The position numbers were made by a program, and so were the translations under genes. Shown in pieces: positions 48,322 to 57,122 of a stretch of DNA of 64,000 nucleotides (position 1 is its first letter; every line of letters starts with the position of its first letter). The notes below the pieces were generated by a model, which was given only the letters and a program-made list of their open reading frames with translations, made no database searches and was not told the origin of the DNA. Origin of the DNA: Pseudoalteromonas rubra (lineage in GTDB: Bacteria > Pseudomonadota > Gammaproteobacteria > Enterobacterales > Alteromonadaceae); NCBI RefSeq assembly GCF_005887095.1, contig NZ_PNCI01000004.1:54508-118507 (forward strand), written 5' to 3'.

Positions 48322-49282
48322 TTTTCAACTCCTTGACACCAATTGCCACTGCCACAATCAGGATAGCGCCGCGGGCTATCATTTGTTCATTTGTAGAAAA
48401 GCCAGACAAGATCAGGCCGTTGTTGATCATGCCCATCAACCAGGAGCCCAGAATGGCACCGATAATACAGGCCCGGCCACCAAACAGGCTGGTCCCGCCA
48501 ATCGCCACCGCGGCGATAACGGTCAACAGATCTGCCTCACCTAAAGTGTAACGGGCACCATGCAGGCGGCCGGCATACAAGAGCCCCGCCAGCGCAGCGG
48601 CCATAGATGAGATAACCAGAGCATAAATACGCACCTGAGTCACCTTGATACCCATCGCCAGTGCCGCTTTAGGGCTACCACCTACTGCAAGTAAGTGCTT
48701 ACCAAAGGCTAATTTAGTGAGCACCACATAACCCAGAGCCGCGATCACCAGTGTCCAGATAAATAGCGATGGAATACCAAACAGCTCACCAGCACCAAAA
48801 AACGCAGAGAACGTCTGATCTATGATAGGTACCGATTCAAGATTGGTCAGTTGACGCGACAGGCCCGTAATCACGCCCATAGTGCCCAGGGTGATCAACA
48901 AAGAAGATACCTGTAACCGCTCAATCAACAATCCGTTGATCAGGCCCACGATCAGGCCCACACTGAGCGCCCCAAGGACCGCAAGCGGAATTCCCACATG
49001 TTGTAATAACAGAGCGCCAACCAGGGCTGATAAGGCTACAACCGAGCCTATGGACAGATCGATATGACCCACCGCCAGTGCAAAGGTCAAGCCCACCGCC
49101 ATCACAGTAATGGGCGCAGTCTGGCGAACAATGTTCATAAAATTGGTCAGGCTAAAAAAGCCCGTATCATGCAGTGCAACTGCAAAAATCAGCATCACTG
49201 CAAGGAATATATAGTAGATAAAAAACTCTCGTTTTACTGCCAGCAACTTCAGCTGCTGCAAAGGTAGTTGATTAACGCTCAT
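48314..49282 (-). CDS. Sugar ABC transporter permease (RbsC-like)
   Basis: A 322-residue inner-membrane permease with about 8-10 hydrophobic segments. It has family marks FSLTNFMNIVRQTAPITVMAVG-like text in shorter form (NFMNIVRQTAPITVMAVGL), VGHIDLSIGSVVALSALVG and a late AVAIGGTSLFGGRA loop that meets the ATPase. The gene follows the binding-protein gene by 8 bases and overlaps the ATPase gene. Specificity is set by the binding protein. Confidence 0.92.
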   Translation of the reverse strand: MSVNQLPLQQLKLLAVKREFFIYYIFLAVMLIFAVALHDTGFFSLTNFMNIVRQTAPITVMAVGLTFALAVGHIDLSIGSVVALSALVGALLLQHVGIPLAVLGALSVGLIVGLINGLLIERLQVSSLLITLGTMGVITGLSRQLTNLESVPIIDQTFSAFFGAGELFGIPSLFIWTLVIAALGYVVLTKLAFGKHLLAVGGSPKAALAMGIKVTQVRIYALVISSMAAALAGLLYAGRLHGARYTLGEADLLTVIAAVAIGGTSLFGGRACIIGAILGSWLMGMINNGLILSGFSTNEQMIARGAILIVAVAIGVKELKNG

Positions 49283-49290
49283 GGTATTCC

Positions 49291-50376
49291 TTATTGTTTT
49301 AACGCTAAATTCAGGAGTCTGGGCAGAGGCGACTGGAACGCGCGCTGCCAGATCTCAGCAATATTGTCTCGCTTAACCGTATCAAACGGCACCAGAGTAA
49401 AGTGCGGTGCCGGTAAACCCAGCGTTGCAGCCGCACCCAGTCTGGCCATGGTCTGGCCGATATCAAATGGGCGATCCGAAATGGTGCCGTGCACGTTGCC
49501 ATTCATAGCCATATCCAGCAGATTATTGACCCCCAAGTCATGGGTGATCACTTTTATATCGCGCCGACCCAAAGAGCGCAGTGCTTCGACAACGCCTTCA
49601 GCGGCAGCATCCCAGGAAACATAAATCGCTTCCAGTTCAGGATGTTGTAACACCATGGCCGCAGCCACATTGCTTGTCTCATGCTCTTTGATAAACCCCT
49701 TCTCGATGATCACATCGAGTTCAGGGTAGGCTTTGAGCCCGGTACGGTAGGCATTATCGCGGTTGTTGGTGATAAAATAGCTGGCATCATGATAGATCAT
49801 GCCAATTTTACCTTTGTTATTCAGCGCACTGGCCGTCAGGTCAGCTGCCGCCTTACCCATACCAAACATGTCATCAGTTACAATACCGACAAAATCTTTG
49901 CCCTGCTCAAATCCGGGGATGGGGTTGCTGAGCAATACCAGTTTGGCGCCCCGCTCAATGGCTTTCGCATAGCTTTGTTTCGTACTTACGCCATCTACAC
50001 TTAGTGACAAAATGATGTCGGGGTTTAATGCCGCAATATTTTCCAAATCGGCCACTTGCTTGGCGGGATCAAACTGGGCGTCGGTTGCTGCCACCACTTT
50101 AATGCCTAACTTTTCAAATTCAGCACGTGCACCACGTGATACCGCAGCCACCCAGGGGCTGGCGCCATGCCATACTAGTGCAGCAGTCAAATCTTTTGAT
50201 TTAATTGCCTGGCTCTGCTGTTCAGTGAGGTGAATATCACTGGATTTTGCCGCTTTGCTCCAGTCGATGTTTTGCGTTGCCCAGCTCATCGACGTTGCGC
50301 ACAGTGCAGCAGCGGCAAACATTCCGCTCAACCACGCCCGGCTACGATGGCCCTTTATCTGAGTTCCTGTAGACAT
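49291..50376 (-). CDS. Sugar ABC transporter substrate-binding protein (RbsB-like)
   Basis: A 361-residue periplasmic binding protein. ATG 50376 has an AGCAGGA ribosome site; the ATG at 50478 would give an atypical 34-residue leader. The signal peptide ends in AALCATSMSWA. The type I fold is shown by LTAALVWHGASPWVAAVSRG, FDPAKQVADLENIAALNPDI-type text (short form KQVADLENIAALNPD), and KIGMIYHDASYFITNNRD. The distance to the ROK gene holds a palindrome overlapping TTGACA. The ligand is probably a sugar; not identifiable from sequence. Confidence 0.9.
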   Translation of the reverse strand: MSTGTQIKGHRSRAWLSGMFAAAALCATSMSWATQNIDWSKAAKSSDIHLTEQQSQAIKSKDLTAALVWHGASPWVAAVSRGARAEFEKLGIKVVAATDAQFDPAKQVADLENIAALNPDIILSLSVDGVSTKQSYAKAIERGAKLVLLSNPIPGFEQGKDFVGIVTDDMFGMGKAAADLTASALNNKGKIGMIYHDASYFITNNRDNAYRTGLKAYPELDVIIEKGFIKEHETSNVAAAMVLQHPELEAIYVSWDAAAEGVVEALRSLGRRDIKVITHDLGVNNLLDMAMNGNVHGTISDRPFDIGQTMARLGAAATLGLPAPHFTLVPFDTVKRDNIAEIWQRAFQSPLPRLLNLALKQ

Positions 50377-50500
50377 AGGTAGATCCTGCTGTTGATTATT
50401 AAAATTCGCACTCGCGAACACCCTAACTGCCTTTTTAATACTGGCATTTAGGATCTGTTTTGTTGTATTTATAGTCATATTCAGCCAACAAATCGCTTAT

Positions 50501-50515
50501 GTCAAATAGTTTGAC
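50501..50515. promoter_or_regulatory. Candidate operator between ABC operon and ROK gene
   Basis: Perfect palindrome GTCAAA-TAG-TTTGAC. On the minus strand it overlaps a TTGACA (-35-like) box for the ABC operon. It lies in the intergenic region shared with the divergent ROK regulator, a place typical for an autoregulatory site. Confidence 0.6.
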
Positions 50516-50671
50516 TAATTATTTTTTATTCGGTTTAGCATCATGATCGAGTAAGATGATCGGCTTAGTTCAAGGAGAATGTGTTGTATAAGCAGGTACA
50601 TACGACGCATTAACAGGGGTTGTATGATGTTTAGAACCCCGTAATCAGATTCAAATAGTAAGGCGAACACA

Positions 50672-51853
50672 TTGAAAGGCTCCAACGCAAAACAGAATAA
50701 ATCGATAAATTTGCGTCTTGTACTCGCTCAGATTGTCACGCAGGGGCCGATCTCCCGTGTAGAGATTGCCCGCAATACACAATTGACCAAACAAACCATT
50801 ACCAATATGGTCGAAGAATTACTGAGCGTTCAGCTTGTTGAAGAAACCGGCATAAAAAAATCAGAAGGGGCTGGTAAACCCTCAAAAATGCTGGTTCTGA
50901 ATAAGAGGGCGGCGTATACCCTGGCCGTAAGGATTGTCGATAGCGAGCTGGAAGTTGGCTTGTTTTACCTCAACGGTGAATTGCTAAACCGGCTGCATAC
51001 CCGACTAGACACAAACGATACACCACTCGACAAAGTCAAATATCTGATTGATACCCTGCTGACGGTGGCCAACCTGACCGTGTCTCAGGTGCTGGGTTGC
51101 GGACTGTCGGTACAACTGAGCCACCTTAAAGGCGTCGAGATCTTTGCTCACAATCGACAATTGCAGCAACAGCTTGCCGATACACTGGCGGTCCCGGTTG
51201 CGCTCGAAACCACCGCATCCGCCTGTGCCAGCTTTCAGATGCTGTTTGGCGAAGCCCGGCTGCTCGATAGCTTTGTATACGTACATTTGGGTAATCAGGT
51301 TGAATCTGCGGTGGTCTATGACCGTCGGATACTGCTCGGACAAAATGGCCTTACAGGCGCCTTAGGTGACTTGTTTGTGACACCCGAAACCGATGATGAT
51401 ACCGCAGAATTAGGCCGGCTGAACGATTTTGCGTCACTGAATGCACTGAAACAGCACCTTGGACGCCCGGGTTGCTCTACCGAAGAGCTGCATCACCAGC
51501 TACAGGAGCACCCGGTGATCGACCGCTGGCTTGAGCAAGCTGCGGAGCCGATGCGGATCGCCATTCACAGCATAGAGTCGTTACTGAATACTCAGACTAT
51601 TATTTTAGGGGGTGACATTAATGACTGGCTGCTGGATAAACTGACGTCAGAACTGCGCCCGTTTATTCCATCCATTGCGCAGTTTGGTGAGCGGCAGGTA
51701 GTACGCTTGGTCAAAACCCCAGATGTGGCAAATATTGCGCTTAAAGGGGTAGCGACCCTGCCACTACACAGCGCACTCAGCGCCAAAAATATGCAAACCT
51801 TGTATTTTCCAGCCCTGTGCCCACCCAGTGAGCTTCAGGAACTGGTTTACTAA
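50672..51853 (+). CDS. ROK-family transcriptional regulator, degenerate sugar-binding domain
   Basis: A 393-residue regulator starting at TTG 50672 after AAGGCG. The N-terminal winged helix reads ISRVEIARNTQLTKQTITNMVEELL, as in NagC/Mlc. The rest follows the ROK fold, but the DxGxT phosphate motif is absent (IVDSELEVGLFYLNGEL) and the CxCGxxGC zinc motif is lost (ELGRLNDFASLNALKQ appears in its place). It therefore probably cannot phosphorylate a sugar and acts as a regulator only. It is divergent from the ABC operon and overlaps the convergent sulfurtransferase gene by 4 bases. Confidence 0.87.
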   Translation: MKGSNAKQNKSINLRLVLAQIVTQGPISRVEIARNTQLTKQTITNMVEELLSVQLVEETGIKKSEGAGKPSKMLVLNKRAAYTLAVRIVDSELEVGLFYLNGELLNRLHTRLDTNDTPLDKVKYLIDTLLTVANLTVSQVLGCGLSVQLSHLKGVEIFAHNRQLQQQLADTLAVPVALETTASACASFQMLFGEARLLDSFVYVHLGNQVESAVVYDRRILLGQNGLTGALGDLFVTPETDDDTAELGRLNDFASLNALKQHLGRPGCSTEELHHQLQEHPVIDRWLEQAAEPMRIAIHSIESLLNTQTIILGGDINDWLLDKLTSELRPFIPSIAQFGERQVVRLVKTPDVANIALKGVATLPLHSALSAKNMQTLYFPALCPPSELQELVY

Positions 51854-52686
51854 CTCTCAGGGGCAAGTGTCGCAACCGGTACCTCCGAGTCTTGCCCCCA
51901 TTCGCTCCAGGACGCGTCATAAACAGACAAAGGATAGAACCCGCATTCATCGGCAATCATGGCCAAAATACAGGCAGTGATCCCGGAGCCACAACTAAAC
52001 TGCAAGGCCTGATTGGTGACACCCGCATCGCTCAATAGCGCCCGTAACTGCGCCTTAGGCTTTAACAGACCGCTGTCATCAAGTACGCTGGCATAATGCA
52101 CATTGGCACTGCCTGGAATATGCCCGCTACGCATCCCCTCTCTGGGTTCACTTTCCTGACCGCTAAATCTGGCCGGGCTGCGGGCATCGAGCAATAAAAC
52201 ACTGGGGTCGTCTATTGCTGCCAGTACCGCCTGTTTATCGATAAAATAGCCTGCCCGGGGCCGAGCAATAAAATCTCCAGGCTGGGCGCTCTGGGCATAT
52301 TGCGACGCCAGGGGTAAACCCAGCTCTAGCCATTTGACCAGGCCCCCATCCAGCACATAAACCTGCTCAAACCCCATGGACTTAAACATCCACCAGCCAC
52401 GGGCGGCACTGAACAAGCCAAAGTTGTCGTAAACAATCACGGTATCTTGTTGGCTGATCCCCAACTCTCTGACACCTTGCTGAAACTGCTCGGCACTGCA
52501 CATAGTACTGGGAAACCTGCCATCGGGGTCACTAAACGTTTTGCTGATATTAAATCGTTTTGCCCCGGCAATGATCCCCGGCGGCTCGTAATGTCCTTTT
52601 GTCCCGGCTTTGAGCATGCCACAATCGAGTATGACCACACGATCGAGGTTGTTCAGTAACCAGTGACAACTTTTGATGTTTTTCAT
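51850..52686 (-). CDS. Sulfurtransferase (SseA-like, two rhodanese domains)
   Basis: A 278-residue enzyme with tandem rhodanese domains. The C-terminal domain carries the catalytic loop CGSGITACILAM, whose CGSG(V/I)T form is typical of 3-mercaptopyruvate sulfurtransferases rather than thiosulfate-specific rhodaneses. LLLDARSPARFSGQESEPREG and RSGHIPGSANVHY are the usual entry motifs. It transfers sulfur from 3-mercaptopyruvate to thiols or cyanide. It is a monocistronic-looking gene between the ROK regulator and the glycosyltransferases. Confidence 0.9.
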   Translation of the reverse strand: MKNIKSCHWLLNNLDRVVILDCGMLKAGTKGHYEPPGIIAGAKRFNISKTFSDPDGRFPSTMCSAEQFQQGVRELGISQQDTVIVYDNFGLFSAARGWWMFKSMGFEQVYVLDGGLVKWLELGLPLASQYAQSAQPGDFIARPRAGYFIDKQAVLAAIDDPSVLLLDARSPARFSGQESEPREGMRSGHIPGSANVHYASVLDDSGLLKPKAQLRALLSDAGVTNQALQFSCGSGITACILAMIADECGFYPLSVYDASWSEWGQDSEVPVATLAPES

Positions 52687-52781
52687 AATGTTAACTTTTG
52701 CTGAAATTGAGGTACAAAGGTGATTTTGTTCACAAGCTTTGGTTATACTAGGCTGCTTTAGTGCCTATAACAAGAATATCC

Positions 52782-53786
52782 ATGTCCTTACAAGCCATAG
52801 ATCCTCACCATTTGAGCGGCCCCATCTTAGTGGTTTTGCCCCGCTATATTGGCGACGCCATTAATACATTGCCAGCCATCGCGCTGCTCAATGAATTGTA
52901 CCCGGGGAAAAAGATCTATCTGCTGGTGCGTCCTTATATGCGAGACGTGCTGCAAAGGGCGCACGGATATGACTTTGAATTGCTGGATGATGCCAGGCAT
53001 CAGGCAGAAGAAAAGGCAAGTTTGCTTGGTTTTGCCAAAACACTCAGGGCACTTCGCTGTTCCATGGCGGTGTTGTTTCGCGGCTCGCTCACGGACGCTG
53101 TACTCTGTAAACTGGCCAGGATCCGCTATGTAGCCGGATATGCCCAAAACGGCCGTACCTCGCTGTTGTCACATTCGCTCAAAGTAAATCACTGCCACCA
53201 CTATCTATTTCGCTATTGCCGTCTGGTGAACGACATTCATGGCAAACCATTCGAAAAATTTGCGCTGCCCCGGCTCACAGCAAAAACATTGCCGCTCAAA
53301 CAGTCTCAATCGCGCGCAACGGGGGTTTATATTGGTGGTAAAAACAAAGGCACGCGCCACTATCCCGCAGAATTAGCTGCACAAGCACTGCTAAGAATAC
53401 ATCAGCAAAGCAGCACCCGGTTTTATTTGCTTGGGGATCCATCCGAGCGGCAAGATATGGAAGAACTCAAACAGCTGCTAGACGCAGAGGGAGTTCAGGT
53501 AACCAACCTGGCGGGCAAAACATCTGTGGGCGAGTTAGTCGACACCATTGCAGCCATGGATGCCATGATCACCATAGATTCCGGTCCAATGCATATTGCT
53601 GCCGCATGCAAAGTGCCCACGCTGGCGCTGGCAGGCCTGGGCACCTCGCCTTTTTCATTGGTTACGCCATTAACACCGCTGTGCCATACCATCACCAGCC
53701 ACTCGACAAGCCTTAATGAGGCGGAAATTATCTGCGCTATTGCTCCACAAGAAGTCGCTAAGCAATACCTAGATTTGTTTAGCTGA
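52782..53786 (+). CDS. Glycosyltransferase family 9 (heptosyltransferase-like)
   Basis: A 334-residue transferase (ATG 52782; GTG 52761 is an in-frame alternative). It resembles ADP-heptose:LPS heptosyltransferases: ILVVLPRYIGDAINTLPAIALLNELYPG at the N-terminus in shorter form (LVVLPRYIGDAINTLPA), and the C-terminal nucleotide-binding motif ITIDSGPMHIAAACKVPTLA with the GT9 Ser-Gly-Pro-His. It would add a sugar, probably heptose, to the lipid A core at the inner face of the membrane. It begins the surface-polysaccharide stretch and is upstream of GT25. Confidence 0.87.
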   Translation: MSLQAIDPHHLSGPILVVLPRYIGDAINTLPAIALLNELYPGKKIYLLVRPYMRDVLQRAHGYDFELLDDARHQAEEKASLLGFAKTLRALRCSMAVLFRGSLTDAVLCKLARIRYVAGYAQNGRTSLLSHSLKVNHCHHYLFRYCRLVNDIHGKPFEKFALPRLTAKTLPLKQSQSRATGVYIGGKNKGTRHYPAELAAQALLRIHQQSSTRFYLLGDPSERQDMEELKQLLDAEGVQVTNLAGKTSVGELVDTIAAMDAMITIDSGPMHIAAACKVPTLALAGLGTSPFSLVTPLTPLCHTITSHSTSLNEAEIICAIAPQEVAKQYLDLFS

Positions 53787-53835
53787 GTATGTAAGAATAA
53801 TGTAAAACATCTCCAAAAATAAAGTAGCGAATACT

Positions 53836-54582
53836 ATGACACAACCTCCAATTTTTATAATCAATATGGATGGCTGTGAAGACAGATGGCAGTCCACTTA
53901 CACTCGTTTAAGAGAGGTGGGTCTTGATGCAACCCGTTTTCCCGCCACCAACGGCAAGCTGCTATCCGAATCCGAAGTGACAGCTTGGTATAACCCCTCT
54001 GAGAATCACAAGCGCTATCACAGGCACTTAACACCGGGTGAGATTGGCTGTTATATAAGCCACTATCGTATCTACGAAAAAGTCGTCAATGAGAATATTC
54101 CATATGCATTGGTACTGGAAGATGATCTTCATATAGAAGATAGTTTGGCACCATTGTTGTCACTGTTTTCAGATATAGAAGGCTGGGATATGGTGAAACT
54201 GTCGGATAATCGAGCAAACCCTTTTATTGAGCAAACCGTCTTAAATCAAAAATTCACGATGGGAAACTATAAGAAGGTTCCAAATGGAACTCAAGGCTAC
54301 TTAATCAGCCTAGGTGGGGCCAAGAAATTGATACAACGCAGACCTTTCTTCAGACCTATCGATGTTGACTTTCAGTTTCATGGGGAACTCGGGCTACGTA
54401 TAATTGGTATCAAACCTTACCCTATATCCGAAGACATCAGTTTTGAAAGTGCAATAGAAAACATTAATCAAGGACGGCATTCAAATAGGAGTACATTCTT
54501 GCGCAATATTAAGCATCGAGTACGAATGTATATACAGCGCCAATCACGTTCTGCAGATTTAAAGAAAGTTACTTTTAAATGA
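53836..54582 (+). CDS. Glycosyltransferase family 25 (LOS biosynthesis)
   Basis: A 248-residue transferase of the LPS/LOS galactosyl- or glucosyltransferase family. Marks are FIINMDGCEDRWQS, LTPGEIGCYISHYRIYEKV and the acidic ALVLEDDLHIED, with GTQGYLISLGGAKKLI. It likely adds a hexose to the oligosaccharide core. The base composition is more AT-rich than the GT9 gene. A terminator-like hairpin follows. Confidence 0.9.
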   Translation: MTQPPIFIINMDGCEDRWQSTYTRLREVGLDATRFPATNGKLLSESEVTAWYNPSENHKRYHRHLTPGEIGCYISHYRIYEKVVNENIPYALVLEDDLHIEDSLAPLLSLFSDIEGWDMVKLSDNRANPFIEQTVLNQKFTMGNYKKVPNGTQGYLISLGGAKKLIQRRPFFRPIDVDFQFHGELGLRIIGIKPYPISEDISFESAIENINQGRHSNRSTFLRNIKHRVRMYIQRQSRSADLKKVTFK

Positions 54583-54600
54583 ATGCATGGATAATTGTGA

Positions 54601-54627
54601 AAAGCCCAGTATGCAACCAGGCTTTTT
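54601..54627. terminator. Terminator of GT25 / beta-gamma crystallin-like gene
   Basis: AAAAGCC and GGCTTTT form a 7-base stem around a 13-base loop, with T run on the right and A run on the left. It separates the convergent ends of the two genes. Confidence 0.75.
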
Positions 54628-54637
54628 CTAATAACGC

Positions 54638-55345
54638 CTAAGGACAGATTTCCCCAAATCCACCACAGTCATCAGGTGGATTAATAACACCACCGCCACC
54701 AGTAGGAGTCGAGGGACTACAACTACCAGTCGTTACTTTGACAGAAGAAGCCTTATCATTGAAGCTATAAGTATCTAGTGTCGCAACATTTCGATTAAAC
54801 TCTTTCTTTATACCGGTATAGCGGTAATGTTCATACATTTTTACACAAACTCCATCACCGACAATAATGGAACTAATTTTGTCATTTGCATGATTGCCAC
54901 GATGCCAGTTACCACCTTCAAGGTCTCGGAGGTAGCTGTTAGGTGGTAGAGAGAAATCTCCACCTCCGGTTCTATAATCCCGGTGAACTCTAAAATGCGT
55001 CATGATACTGCTATCACAGCGGTTGCTTTTAAATACCTGAATTGAGCTAGTCGTATCGTTAATTCCATAATTAACTAGATCAACATAAGTTCCGCCTTGG
55101 AAGTACTTTGCAGTTGAGCTGTAACCTGCATCGCGATAAAGCACAGCACATGAGCCATAGTCAACCTTGAGCGATGAGATGCTGTCATTTCTAAAAACAC
55201 CTCTTTTTTCAATTGCATCAATTAGCTCTCCATCATTTATATAAGAACGCTCACCTTTCATGTAACTGTGTTCATATATTGTCGCTCCTGCAAAGCTCTG
55301 CGCAGATGCTAAGGACACTACCAATGCCAAAATTTGCTTTTTCAT
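54638..55345 (-). CDS. Secreted beta/gamma-crystallin-like protein
   Basis: A 235-residue exported protein. ATG 55345 (AGGAAATAG ribosome site) gives MKKQILALVVSLASAQSFAG, a clean signal peptide. Four copies of the calcium-binding (N/D)Dxx(S/T)S motif occur: NDSISS, NDTTSS, NDKISS and NDKASS. Together with regularly spaced aromatic residues they indicate two double Greek-key beta/gamma-crystallin domains. A Gly/Pro/Cys-rich tail (GGGGVINPPDDCGGFGEIC) ends it. The gene is between polysaccharide genes, in an AT-rich stretch. Function unknown; calcium binding is inferred from the motifs. Confidence 0.75.
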   Translation of the reverse strand: MKKQILALVVSLASAQSFAGATIYEHSYMKGERSYINDGELIDAIEKRGVFRNDSISSLKVDYGSCAVLYRDAGYSSTAKYFQGGTYVDLVNYGINDTTSSIQVFKSNRCDSSIMTHFRVHRDYRTGGGDFSLPPNSYLRDLEGGNWHRGNHANDKISSIIVGDGVCVKMYEHYRYTGIKKEFNRNVATLDTYSFNDKASSVKVTTGSCSPSTPTGGGGVINPPDDCGGFGEICP

Positions 55346-55610
55346 GTCTATTTCCTTTTCTGTATAAAGCACAAAAAAATAACACCAAAAACACAGAAAA
55401 AAAACAACCCAAAACCACTTTATTAATATTTTAATTAAAACAATTCACAAAATTCTTACCGATCGCAAAAACTTAATGTTCTCATTGATGAAATTTGTCA
55501 ACAAAATTTGAAATACAAACAAGAAAACCTGTAGGCAGGCCAACGCTTGTAATCAAGATTGAGCAACGTTATTATCTGGCTACATTCAAGGAAATGGCTG
55601 AAACACATAC

Positions 55611-56420
55611 ATGTCAATCAACAAGCGCGCGCTTCGCCCTCATCACTGCCCCGACCTGATCCGTATGGGGAATAAATTCGACGGTGGGTATATTATTCCC
55701 CAATCACATATTAAAAATAGTCAGGTTTTACTCTCATTAGGTATCAATGATGACTGGCGGTTTGATAAAGAGTTTCAGGCACTCAACCCGGATTGCCGGG
55801 TGGTGGGGGTAGACTATACCGTCGGACTTGGCTTTATTGTTCGTAAAACCCTGCAAAATAGCATCAAGTCTTTGCTCAACACCTTGCTTTTTCGCCATGA
55901 TAAACGCCAAAAATACTGGATCCGTTTATTAAACTGTGTGTTCTTTTACAGCTTTTTCCGTGGCAAAAACTGCCATTTACAACGCCGCGTTAGCAAGAAT
56001 TCAGGCCAGTTGGATATCAGTCTGGATGAACTGGTCCGGGAGTATTGTGGGGCTCAGGATGACACTATTTTTCTTAAAATGGATATTGAGGGGGCAGAAT
56101 ATCAGGTTATCGATGATCTGTGTAAACATGCCAACAGGATCAATGTGGTGGCGGCAGAATTTCATCATCTGGATACAAAAACAACGCAGTTCAATGATTT
56201 TATTACAGCGATGTCTGACTATTTCCATGTGGTACATATTCATGGTAACAACTATGGAAAATACGTCGACTCTATTGATTTTCCTGAAACGGTGGAAATC
56301 ACCTTTATCAATAAAACCCTGATGTCAGATCCTGCGCCTTCTCAACACAGCTACCCGGTAGAGGGGCTAGACTTCCCAAACAACCCCAAAAAACCGGATT
56401 ATAATATTGTTTTTGAATAG
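55611..56420 (+). CDS. FkbM-family methyltransferase
   Basis: A 269-residue SAM-dependent methyltransferase. FDGGYIIP and VLLSLGINDDWRFDKEF precede the central ELVREYCG... region, and FLKMDIEGAEYQVIDDL is the conserved FkbM motif (ligand-binding acidic residue). Members methylate sugars or antibiotics; beside GT9 and GT25 a role in O-methylating a surface glycan is plausible. Base composition is AT-rich like its neighbours. The start has no strong ribosome site. About 240 gene-free bases follow. Confidence 0.82.
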   Translation: MSINKRALRPHHCPDLIRMGNKFDGGYIIPQSHIKNSQVLLSLGINDDWRFDKEFQALNPDCRVVGVDYTVGLGFIVRKTLQNSIKSLLNTLLFRHDKRQKYWIRLLNCVFFYSFFRGKNCHLQRRVSKNSGQLDISLDELVREYCGAQDDTIFLKMDIEGAEYQVIDDLCKHANRINVVAAEFHHLDTKTTQFNDFITAMSDYFHVVHIHGNNYGKYVDSIDFPETVEITFINKTLMSDPAPSQHSYPVEGLDFPNNPKKPDYNIVFE

Positions 56421-56660
56421 AAAATCAAAAATAACAACAATTAAAAAGTCAGTTTAAACGTCGAAACCAAGATAGAGAAAGATGCAGTGTAAAAGCTAAA
56501 ATTCACAACATACTCATGGCTAAAGTGCTTAGATGGATGATGAACAGCTTTTATCTACGCTGTGCGTGTTATAGCAACGAATTAAGACAAGTTTGACATA
56601 GCACTGTTAGCGCAATTTTACGGAGACCCCAGATCATGGTAAGCACAAATAGAGGTACAC

Positions 56661-57116
56661 TCAGATCTTAATCACTTCACCACGCAGTGGCGCCAGCCTG
56701 GCCAGGATTTGGTTTTGCGTGGTATGGCTGATCCCAGCTTCGTTCATGGCGTTGATCAACAACTCAACCACACGGTTAAAGTCAGCTTCTGTGATCTGCA
56801 TGCCAGTATGGATCTGTACCATAGAGTCGCCCCGATAGTCACAGGGCCCATCGAGGGTGTCGCACAAATGCGTGATAAAACCCTGGCGAAAATGACTGAC
56901 ATTGGCTTTGGCAAAATAGGGCAGAATGGCTTTATCACGCCCTATCTGCTGAATGAACAAATCTACCAGGCGTTCAAGCCCGGCTTGACCGCCAACCTGC
57001 TGATACAGGGTGGGCTTAACACTGGTCTGACAGCCCACCAGAGACAGGCTGGCCAATATGATAACAAGTCCAGACAGAGAGTGACGAGCGTAGCACTTTA
57101 CTCCATTCAACATCAC
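56661..57116 (-). CDS. Group 1 truncated hemoglobin, lipoprotein
   Basis: A 151-residue protein with an N-terminal lipoprotein signal (LSLVGC, Cys 29), then a truncated-hemoglobin domain: LYQQVGGQAGLERLVDLFIQQI, FAKANVSHFRQGFITHLCDTL, GPCDYRGDSMVQIHTGMQIT with the likely proximal His 103, and FNRVVELLINAMNEAGI. It is therefore probably heme-containing and membrane-attached, on the periplasmic side. It is the last of four minus-strand genes (cupredoxin-like, GGDEF/EAL, DUF3034, hemoglobin) that are nearly touching. Binding of O2 or NO is suggested by the family. Confidence 0.87.
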   Translation of the reverse strand: MMLNGVKCYARHSLSGLVIILASLSLVGCQTSVKPTLYQQVGGQAGLERLVDLFIQQIGRDKAILPYFAKANVSHFRQGFITHLCDTLDGPCDYRGDSMVQIHTGMQITEADFNRVVELLINAMNEAGISHTTQNQILARLAPLRGEVIKI

Positions 57117-57122
57117 GCTTCC

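Noticed and set aside
47548..50376. A ribose transporter (rbsACB)
   Set aside because: The ATPase is a single domain, and the neighbours are hexosaminidase, receptor and ROK genes, so ribose is not supported.
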